A DNA stretch of 15,389 nucleotides from Bacillota bacterium (lineage in GTDB: Bacteria > Bacillota > Clostridia > Lachnospirales > Lachnospiraceae), in the NCBI GenBank assembly GCA_023387635.1, contig JAEWHU010000051.1, forward strand, positions 1 through 15,389, given 5' to 3'. The notes beneath the pieces are model-generated. The model saw only the letters and a program-made list of their open reading frames with translations, was not told the DNA's origin and did no database searches. The translations under genes and the position numbers were made by a program. This document shows positions 1 to 5,328 of this stretch, one piece after another. Position 1 is the stretch's first letter. Each line of letters opens with the position of its first letter.

Positions 1-1
1 T

Positions 2-391
2 CCAAAACCAGTACGTGTTCAAGGTGCTTTTGTATCCGATAAGGAAGTAAGTTCTGTTGTAGAATTCCTAAAAACACAGAATGAACAACCACAATATAGT
101 GATGAAGTTGCTAATAAGATAACTAGCGCGAGTGCGGTGGATAGCTCAGTAGCAGCAAGTGGTAATGACAGGGATGATTATTTCATTGAAGCAGGTAAGT
201 TCATTATTGAAAAAGACAAAGCATCTATTGGTATGTTACAACGAGTTTATAAGATTGGATTTAATAGAGCTGCAAGAATAATGGATCAACTATCAGAAGC
301 TGGTGTAGTTGGGCCAGAAGAGGGTACCAAACCCAGAAAGATTCTTATGTCTTTAGAAGAATTCGAAAATTACATAGATGAGTATGTATAA
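2..391 (+). CDS. FtsK/SpoIIIE-family DNA translocase, C-terminal part (5' end outside window)
   Basis: The frame is open from base 2 to the TAA at 389-391, giving about 129 residues of a protein that begins upstream. The first visible residues, PKPVRVQGAFVSDKEV, are typical of the end of the FtsK/SpoIIIE motor domain. After a low-complexity linker comes the gamma winged-helix domain (KDKASIGMLQRVYKIGFNRA, then ARIMDQLSEAGVVGP), which in this family reads polar chromosome sequences and orients the hexameric pump. The full protein would be a membrane-anchored ATPase moving chromosomal DNA at division or sporulation septa. FtsK and SpoIIIE cannot be separated without the N-terminus. The next gene starts 58 bases downstream on the same strand, and no obvious terminator lies between them. 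Confidence 0.93.
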   Translation, partial: PKPVRVQGAFVSDKEVSSVVEFLKTQNEQPQYSDEVANKITSASAVDSSVAASGNDRDDYFIEAGKFIIEKDKASIGMLQRVYKIGFNRAARIMDQLSEAGVVGPEEGTKPRKILMSLEEFENYIDEYV

Positions 392-449
392 ATTAATGTA
401 GTGTAAAGTAAAACGTATTTACTGAATAACATCGATGGATGGTGATTAA

Positions 450-1346
450 ATGAATGGTTGGTTAATAACAAATGCTTTTCTACACAGTAATAAATTTAGT
501 GAGATAAATCTATGGTTAATGGAAGCTGCTAAAAAACATGGAATTGAATTAACACATAAAACCAATGATGAAGTACTAGTTAGATTAGATGAGGAATTTG
601 GAAAGGCAAAGAAAATACAGAATAAAAATAAGCCGGATTTTGTATTGTTTTGGGACAAAGATGTAAGACTTGCTCATTATTTGGAATTGCTTGGATTTAA
701 TGTATTTAATAACTCAAGGGCAATCGCATTACGTGATGACAAATCACTTACTCATCTTACATTACAAAATGAAGGAATATTAATGCCTCGTACTATAATA
801 GCGCCAATGACCTTTGCAAATATTGGATATACAAATCTTGATTTCTTAAATTCTGTTGAGAATACATTAGGGTATCCTCTTGTTGTAAAAGAATGTTTTG
901 GTTCCTTTGGTATGCAAGTATATTTAGTTAAAAATAAAGAGGAATTAAAAGATAGAATGAATGAGATAGGAATTAAACCTGTGATTTTTCAAGAATTTAT
1001 AAATCATAGCCGTGGTAGAGATATTAGATTGCAGGTTGTAGGTAATCAAGTTGTAGCCTCTATGTATCGTTATTCAGACAATGGTGATTTTAGAGCCAAT
1101 ATAACTAGTGGAGGTAAGATGAAACCATACGAACCAACAAAAGAGCAAGTAGAACTTGCTATATCCTGTTGTAAGATAATGGGGTTAGATTTTGCAGGTG
1201 TTGATATATTATTTGGTGAAAATGATAAACCTATTGTATGTGAGGTTAATTCTAATGCTCATTTTAAAAGTATTTATGATTGTACTGGTGTTAATGTAGC
1301 TGACAATATTATGGAGTATATCATTAAAAAGATCTGTATCGGGTAA
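450..1346 (+). CDS. RimK-like ATP-grasp ligase, paralogue 1
   Basis: A 298-aa cytoplasmic protein of the ATP-grasp superfamily, closest in layout to RimK/LysX-type enzymes, which join a carboxylate to an amine through an acyl-phosphate. The N-terminal pre-ATP-grasp part runs to about residue 90 and includes FNVFNNSRAIALRDDKSLTH, a RimK-type signature. The ATP-binding strand YPLVVKE (142-148) is followed by the small loop GSFG (151-154). The Mg-binding end is complete: D252 in GVDILFG and E265/N267 in CEVNSN. The substrate is unknown; amino-acid or peptide ligation is the family expectation. The start ATG has only a weak SD-like GGTG. It lies just after the FtsK-like gene and before a second ATP-grasp gene of identical length. 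No precursor peptide or transporter is adjacent. Confidence 0.85.
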   Translation: MNGWLITNAFLHSNKFSEINLWLMEAAKKHGIELTHKTNDEVLVRLDEEFGKAKKIQNKNKPDFVLFWDKDVRLAHYLELLGFNVFNNSRAIALRDDKSLTHLTLQNEGILMPRTIIAPMTFANIGYTNLDFLNSVENTLGYPLVVKECFGSFGMQVYLVKNKEELKDRMNEIGIKPVIFQEFINHSRGRDIRLQVVGNQVVASMYRYSDNGDFRANITSGGKMKPYEPTKEQVELAISCCKIMGLDFAGVDILFGENDKPIVCEVNSNAHFKSIYDCTGVNVADNIMEYIIKKICIG

Positions 1347-1431
1347 ATTGTTAGTAAGAATTAAAAAGAAATAATATTGAAAGAAATAATAGTAATAAAA
1401 ATAGTTGTAAAAGAAACAATAATTTATAAAT

Positions 1432-1479
1432 TAACCGATAAGTGTGCGTATATTATATTTATTGCATAGCTGTCGGTTA
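1432..1479 (+). repeat. Inverted repeat / hairpin between the two ATP-grasp genes
   Basis: TAACCGATA (1432-1440) pairs with TGTCGGTTA (1471-1479), 9 bp including one G-U. After two mismatches TGTGC pairs with GCATA for five more, leaving a 16-nt AT-rich loop. The following bases (TATATTTATAT) are AT-rich but not a clean T-run, so this is a poor intrinsic terminator. It lies 33 nt before the second ATP-grasp ATG and could be an operator, a weak terminator or a 5'-UTR structure. The rest of 1347-1512 is AT-rich, with no ORF. Confidence 0.5.
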
Positions 1480-1512
1480 TATTTATATGGATTATATTAA
1501 TAGGAGTAGCAC

Positions 1513-2409
1513 ATGATTGGTTGGTTATTGTACAGTGAAAAAGATGTAGAGAAAAACAAAGGATACATTGGTTTTTACAAGGAAGAAGGTATAAAATTAA
1601 ATATTGAGATAGAATTAATCATAGTTGAACGTCTAGAATTTGGAGTAAGAAACAATGAGCATTATATGCTTTATGAGAATGTTCCTACTATAAAACCTGA
1701 TTTTGTCATATCTAGGACTATTTATCCCTTATTGACAAAGCAAATTGAATCTATGGGAATACCTGTTTTTAATAATTCCTTTGTTTCTGAGATATGTAAT
1801 GATAAAGCAAAAACATATCAGTATGTGGCCAAACTTGGTATAAAGATGGTGGACAGTGCTTTTTATAAGGGGGATAGAATACATGATATTTTATCTAATA
1901 TTGAAAAGCCTACTGTTATAAAAGCAGTTGCAGGTCATGGTGGTAGTCAAGTATTTTTGATAGATAAATGTAGTAATGATAATGATTCTACTTATGTAGA
2001 ACAGAATAAGAATGTGATAGAATTGTTAGAACGTTCAGATTTTGTAGTGCAACCACTAACTGGATCAAAGAATGAAGATCTAAGAGTGTACGTTATCGGA
2101 AAAAAAATCATAGCAGCAATATTAAGAAGAGCAAAAAGTGGTTTCAAATCCAACTTCTCATTAGGTGGTGAAGTAATGCTATATCCGTTAAATGAGGAAG
2201 AAATAAACATAATAGAGCGTATTATAGATATATTTGATTTTGATATGGTAGGAATTGATTTCATTATTGGTGATAATGGAGAACTTATATTTAATGAAAT
2301 TGAAGATGTTGTAGGTGCAAGAATGCTTTACCAATGTACGGATATCAATCTAGTTGCTATGTATTTAGAATATATACTAGAGAAATTAAAGAGTAAGAGC
2401 AATATCTAG
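1513..2409 (+). CDS. RimK-like ATP-grasp protein, paralogue 2 (altered metal site)
   Basis: A second 298-aa ATP-grasp protein, starting MIGWLLYSE where its neighbour starts MNGWLITNA. A good SD (AGGAG) lies 7 nt before the ATG. Visible landmarks are FNNSFVSEICNDKAKTY (86-102), the ATP strand KPTVIKA (132-138) with a glycine loop GHGGS (141-145), a central EDLRVYVIG (188-196), and the C-terminal GIDFIIG (247-253) with FNEIEDVVGARM (260-271). The usual metal-binding E-x-N at the end of the domain reads E262-I-E264, so Asn is replaced by Glu while D249 and E262 remain. The two proteins share fold and length but little sequence, so they are old paralogues rather than a recent duplication. Substrate and product are unknown. 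They may act on a common pathway or be partners. Confidence 0.82.
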   Translation: MIGWLLYSEKDVEKNKGYIGFYKEEGIKLNIEIELIIVERLEFGVRNNEHYMLYENVPTIKPDFVISRTIYPLLTKQIESMGIPVFNNSFVSEICNDKAKTYQYVAKLGIKMVDSAFYKGDRIHDILSNIEKPTVIKAVAGHGGSQVFLIDKCSNDNDSTYVEQNKNVIELLERSDFVVQPLTGSKNEDLRVYVIGKKIIAAILRRAKSGFKSNFSLGGEVMLYPLNEEEINIIERIIDIFDFDMVGIDFIIGDNGELIFNEIEDVVGARMLYQCTDINLVAMYLEYILEKLKSKSNI

Positions 2410-2486
2410 TTAAAGAAAACTATAAGAAATATAAGTACGATATAATATTTATATGATTTGAAGCAACTATAAAGAATGACAATTAG

Positions 2487-2515
2487 TTGACAAATATAAT
2501 ATTATATGGTAGCCT
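2487..2515 (+). promoter_or_regulatory. Putative sigma-A promoter of the aspS-like leader
   Basis: A perfect -35 TTGACA (2487-2492) is followed after exactly 17 bp by TAGCCT (2510-2515), which keeps the essential TA...T of the -10. Transcription would start near 2522, about 10 nt before the SD of the leader ORF. The -10 is weak, so this is a probable promoter whose activity could depend on other factors. It supports reading 2522-2972 as a transcribed leader and not as empty spacer. Confidence 0.5.
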
Positions 2516-2548
2516 AGTAAAAAATTATTTTAGAAAGGAATATATCTT

Positions 2549-2596
2549 ATGATACAGTTATTTCATTACCAAATAAATAGGGACGATGATAGATAG
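2549..2596 (+). CDS. Putative leader peptide with three Asp codons (MIQLFHYQINRDDDR)
   Basis: A 15-codon ORF from ATG 2549 to TAG 2594-2596, preceded by a good SD (AGAAAGGA, 2532-2539) about 9 nt upstream. It encodes three consecutive Asp codons, GAC GAT GAT (2582-2590), two codons from the stop. It sits in the 5' leader of an aspartyl-tRNA synthetase-like gene, and its stop codon overlaps the first arm of a set of alternative RNA helices. Those features match ribosome-mediated attenuation peptides such as TrpL, HisL and PheL. It could be a chance ORF, or less plausibly a very short substrate of the upstream ATP-grasp ligases. The Asp run, SD and position favour the leader-peptide reading. 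Confidence 0.6.
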   Translation: MIQLFHYQINRDDDR

Positions 2597-2857
2597 CGTT
2601 TATAGCTGTGGAATATCCATAGGTATAAGCGCTTTTAACCATACCTATGTTGGTGATATTCTTATCATGAAGATATAAAAAAGTGATTTAACTAAGTAAT
2701 AAACAATTGAAGTATAGAATTATGGTATCTATTTAGAGCCCATATTATTTCTTATATTTCTTTGTTTAGTTTATAATACTTTCATATACTTTTAATAATT
2801 CATAATAGTTGCCACATAGGTATAATAATTCATTATTGTATCCATGTGGTTTTTTTA
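2595..2857 (+). promoter_or_regulatory. Candidate Asp-responsive attenuator (alternative RNA helices)
   Basis: Five segments can pair in exclusive ways. Segment 0 (AGCGTTTATA, 2595-2604) pairs with TATAAGCGCT (2624-2633), 10 bp with one G-U. Segment 1 (GAATATC 2611-2617 plus CATAGGTAT 2618-2626) pairs with segment 2 (ATACCTATG 2641-2649 plus GATATTC 2655-2661). Segment 2 (2641-2650) can instead pair over 10 bp with segment 3 (ACATAGGTAT, 2814-2823), the 5' arm of the terminator. CATAGGTATAA occurs in both 1 and 3 (2618-2628, 2815-2825). A ribosome stalled on the Asp codons would leave segment 0 at least partly free, so 0:1 and then 2:3 form and the terminator opens. A ribosome at the stop codon would cover segment 0, giving 1:2 and termination. 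Pairings are seen in the sequence; the mechanism is inferred. The 2662-2811 part between arms shows no gene and no T-box motif. Confidence 0.6.
2812..2857 (+). terminator. Strong intrinsic terminator in the aspS-like leader
   Basis: CCACATAGGTATAATAAT (2812-2829) pairs with ATTATTGTATCCATGTGG (2832-2849) over 18 positions, with one mismatch and two G-U pairs and a 2-nt apical gap. Eight T residues follow at once (2850-2857). It lies 115 nt before the proposed AspRS start, so it would stop leader transcripts short of the gene unless its 5' arm is captured by segment 2. Confidence 0.85.
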
Positions 2858-2972
2858 TTTAATCTTATATTAAGTTCTGAGTGCAACAGCTCGTTGTAGA
2901 TATAAGGTTATGAGTAAGTATCAAAGCAGGCTAAAAATATCCGTTTTGACAAAAAGAAAGGAAAATAAAAGT

Positions 2973-4311
2973 ATGAAAAAAGGAATTATAACATCCATGA
3001 TGATAGAAGGTAATGTGAAAATGGAACTAGAACTTGATGAATTAAGAGGTAAAATAGGTGAGCAAGTTATTTTACACGGTATGATATATAAGGTAAGGAT
3101 TATGAGTGATTTTGCCTTTGTTATTTTAAGGAGAAAAAGAGACTTAATTCAATGTATTTATCAACCAGGGTTTTGTAATTTTCCTATCAAGGAATTGAAA
3201 GAGAATTCAAGTGTTGTTATTAAAGGGGTGGTAAAGGCAGACGAAAGATCTAAAATTGGGTTTGAAATTACAATAGAAAAGATTAGTGTATTATCAAAGC
3301 CACTAGAAGAACCTCCAGTAGTGATTAACAATAAAAATATTGATGCTTCTTTAGAAACCATACTTGACTACCGAGTAGTTACTTTGCGTAATGAAAAGGA
3401 AAGAGCTATATTTAAAATACAGGAAGGAATTTTGTGTGGGGCAAGGGAATTTCTAAGAGATCATAGGTTCACTGAAATTAATACTCCTAAAATAGTATAT
3501 GCGGGTGCAGAAGGAGGTGCAAATGTATTTAGTCTTGACTATTTTGGTAATAAAGCTTATCTCGCTCAAAGTCCACAATTTTATAAACAAATGATGGTTG
3601 GAGTATATGAAAGAGTTTATGAAATTGGTAAGGTATACCGTGCTGAAAAACACGATACTAATCGCCATTTAAATGAATATATAGGTCTAGACTTAGAGAT
3701 TGGTTTTATCGAAGATTTTGCTGAGATAATGGAGATAGAAACAAGTATGTTAAGATATATCATGGAATTCTTAAATAAAAATTATGCTTATGAATTAAAT
3801 CTGTTAAATGTAGAGTTGCCTGTAATTAATAGTATACCCCAGATTAAATTTAGCGAAGGAAAAGAATTAGTTGCTAGAACTTTTAATCGTGAGATGAAAT
3901 CTCTAGATGACCTAGAACCCATAGAGGAAAGATTGCTTTCTGAAATAATTAAAAAAGAAACAGGTTCTGATTTTGTATTCGTTACTCATTATCCTAGTAG
4001 TGGAAGACCTTTTTATACGATGGTTGATAAGATGGATAGAGACTATACACTAAGTTTTGACTTATTATACCAAGGGTTAGAAATTACTACAGGAGGCCAA
4101 AGAATTCATGATTATAAGGAACAAGTTGAAAAGATGACTCAGAGGAATATGAATCCAGATGAGTTGTTATTTAATGCTTCATAAATATGGCGTTCCACCT
4201 CATGGTGGATTTGGAATAGGTGTCGAGCGTTTAACCATGTGTCTACTTAATAAGTCCAATGTACGTGAAACATCGTTGTTCCCAAGGGATATGAAGCGTC
4301 TTGAACCATAA
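2973..4311 (+). pseudogene. aspS: Archaeal-type aspartyl-tRNA synthetase (AspRS2), frameshifted near the 3' end
   Basis: Class II synthetase that would charge tRNA-Asp, or tRNA-Asn in non-discriminating forms, with aspartate. An N-terminal OB-fold (MSDFAFVILRRKRDLIQCIY) leads into the catalytic domain with TEINTPKIVYAGAEGGANVF, AYLAQSPQFYKQMM and motif 2 (YEIGKVYRAEKHDTNRHLNEY). The frame then ends at a TAA (4182-4184) after DELLFNAS. The missing C-terminus is intact in the +1 frame from about 4168: YLMLHKYGVPPHGGFGIGVE, then RLTM and a typical ending FPRDMKRLEP with TAA at 4309-4311. Motif 3 (GFGIGVERL), which holds an ATP-binding Arg, is therefore lost from the truncated product. The shift lies between 4153 (after a TGA in the +1 frame) and 4184. 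The start at 2973 is chosen for its AAAGGA SD; an in-frame ATG at 2910 has a poor SD. A sequencing error or a rescue event is possible. Confidence 0.8.
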
Positions 4312-4345
4312 TTGTTATATATTAGTGAAAGAATAAAATCTTTTA

Positions 4346-4398
4346 TAAAAACAGATACCAAAGGTCAAATTAATTAAAAGTTGACCTTTTGCATCTGT
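4346..4398 (-). terminator. Intrinsic terminator for the HAD gene, possibly acting both ways
   Basis: ACAGAT (4351-4356) pairs with ATCTGT (4393-4398), and AAAGGTCAA (4360-4368) with TTGACCTTT (4381-4389). Read leftwards, the stem is followed by TTTTTA, which suits termination of the minus-strand hydrolase gene ending at 4436. On the plus strand there is no T-run, so for the aspS-like gene it would be at best a weak stop. Confidence 0.7.
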
Positions 4399-4435
4399 AG
4401 GAATATAGGGGGCATTATAATATTAAGGTTACATT

Positions 4436-5089
4436 TTAATTTAACCTATCGAGTATATTGATTAGTTCAGAGGGTTCATCAATAATATAGGTTGCTCCAT
4501 ATTGTAGAAGAATTTCTTTTGTTCGAAATCCCCAAGTAACCCCAACACAAGGAATTGAGGAATTTTTAGCGGTTAGTACATCTACTTCAGAATCACCTAC
4601 ATAGATAGCTTCTTCTAAGGAAGAGTCTAATTCTTTTAAAGCTTGTATAACTCCTTCTTTGGCTGGCTTTTTAGGTGTATGAATTGATTCACCGATAGCG
4701 GTTTTAATGTAAGGATTAAAATAGTCTTTACACAGAGCTTTTACCCCCGAGTCTGATTTGTTAGAAACAACAGCTAATTTATATCCCTTATCCTTTAGGA
4801 CTTCTAATAGATTAAGAATACCATCATATGGCTTTGTTTTGTTTTGTAAGTTATTCATATAGTTATCTAGATAACTTTTCAAGAAATCGTCTACTGTATG
4901 TTCTTTCGCAGTATTAGGTAGTGCTTTTATTACTAGATTATGTGCTCCATTTCCTACAAAACTTTTCACTTCTTCTAATGTTCTTGTAGGATAACCATAA
5001 TTTACTAAAGTTTCATTTATGCTATCACAGATATCATCAATTGAATTAAGTAAAGTGCCATCAAGGTCAAATATAACAGTATTTATCAT
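4436..5089 (-). CDS. HAD-family phosphatase, phosphoglycolate phosphatase-like
   Basis: A 217-aa haloacid-dehalogenase hydrolase. Motif I is FDLDGTLLNS, with nucleophile D8 and acid/base D10. A helical cap domain occupies roughly residues 15-85. Motif II is VVSNKSD (S109), the motif III lysine is in KKPAKEG (K144), and motif IV is YVGDSEVD (D166/D170). Gph-like members remove phosphate from 2-phosphoglycolate or related small phosphoesters in the cytoplasm; pyrophosphatase (PpaX-like) or nucleotidase activity is equally possible from sequence. The start was set at MINTVIFD because AAGAAGGA lies just before that ATG; an in-frame ATG 12 codons upstream has no SD. It is a single-gene unit, divergent from fhs and convergent with the aspS-like gene, with its own promoter and terminator. 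Confidence 0.88.
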   Translation of the reverse strand: MINTVIFDLDGTLLNSIDDICDSINETLVNYGYPTRTLEEVKSFVGNGAHNLVIKALPNTAKEHTVDDFLKSYLDNYMNNLQNKTKPYDGILNLLEVLKDKGYKLAVVSNKSDSGVKALCKDYFNPYIKTAIGESIHTPKKPAKEGVIQALKELDSSLEEAIYVGDSEVDVLTAKNSSIPCVGVTWGFRTKEILLQYGATYIIDEPSELINILDRLN

Positions 5090-5110
5090 ACTATATCCTT
5101 CTTTCTCTAA

Positions 5111-5133
5111 AAACTTGTTATACAAGTTTTTTA
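5111..5133 (-). repeat. Perfect inverted repeat in the HAD gene leader
   Basis: AAAAACTTGT (5111-5120) and ACAAGTTTTT (5124-5133) form a 10-bp perfect palindrome with a 3-nt loop in the 5' UTR of the minus-strand hydrolase gene, 22 nt before its ATG. It could be a repressor operator, a weak attenuator or an mRNA-stabilising stem. The T residues belong to the stem, so it is not a standard terminator. Confidence 0.5.
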
Positions 5134-5177
5134 TCTATAGTTATATTGTCTAATGTTAATTATATATAGGTAAATCT

Positions 5178-5206
5178 ATTATAGCCAATTATTATTAATA
5201 GGTCAA
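5178..5206 (-). promoter_or_regulatory. Sigma-A promoter of the HAD gene
   Basis: Read on the minus strand, TTGACC (5206-5201) and TATAAT (5183-5178) are separated by exactly 17 bp. The start would be near 5171, giving a leader of about 80 nt that contains the inverted repeat at 5111-5133. Confidence 0.72.
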
Positions 5207-5273
5207 AGAATTTAAACTTATAAGTAGAACTATTAATTAATATAAATATTACTCTTTTATTCTTGGTAATATT

Positions 5274-5282
5274 TGATATAAT
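5274..5282 (+). promoter_or_regulatory. Extended -10 promoter of fhs
   Basis: TGATATAAT (5274-5282) is a perfect extended -10 (TGnTATAAT). The -35 position (5254-5259, CTTTTA) is poor, as is common for extended -10 promoters. The transcript would start near 5289, about 40 nt before the fhs start, at the edge of a tandem 13-bp duplication. Confidence 0.55.
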
Positions 5283-5287
5283 AATAA

Positions 5288-5313
5288 ATATAAATAATAG
5301 ATATAAATAATAG
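5288..5313 (+). repeat. Tandem 13-bp duplication in the fhs leader
   Basis: ATATAAATAATAG occurs twice head to tail (5288-5300 and 5301-5313) with no mismatch, between the presumed transcription start and the fhs SD. It is probably a slippage duplication that lengthens the 5' UTR. No function is evident. Confidence 0.8.
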
Positions 5314-5328
5314 AACAGGAGGCTACCA

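Noticed and set aside
2549..2596. Short Asp-rich peptide as a precursor for the upstream ATP-grasp ligases (graspetide-like).
   Set aside because: At 15 residues it is too short to hold a leader plus core, and its position before the terminator and AspRS gene fits attenuation better.
2624..2637. TATAAGCGCTTTTA, resembling a LacI/cre-type operator, in the aspS-like leader.
   Set aside because: It is only a partial palindrome and is better explained as an arm of the alternative RNA helices there.
2749..2777. Possible internal promoter (TTCTTA, 17 bp, TATAAT) just before the leader terminator.
   Set aside because: The -35 is poor and TATAAT is expected by chance in such AT-rich DNA. If real, it would weaken the attenuator model, so it should be checked by 5' end mapping.
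2662..2972. T-box riboswitch before the AspRS-like gene.
   Set aside because: I could not find the conserved T-box sequence (a TGGNACCGCG-like motif) near the terminator.
2910..2972. An upstream ATG at 2910 as the start of the AspRS-like gene, adding 21 residues.
   Set aside because: Its AAGG is only 2 nt from the ATG, and the added basic segment does not resemble the family N-terminus; ATG 2973 has a proper SD.
4160..4184. Programmed +1 frameshift in the AspRS-like gene.
   Set aside because: No shifty codon followed by a rare codon or stop fits in the allowed window, and P-site re-pairing would be poor at each candidate codon.
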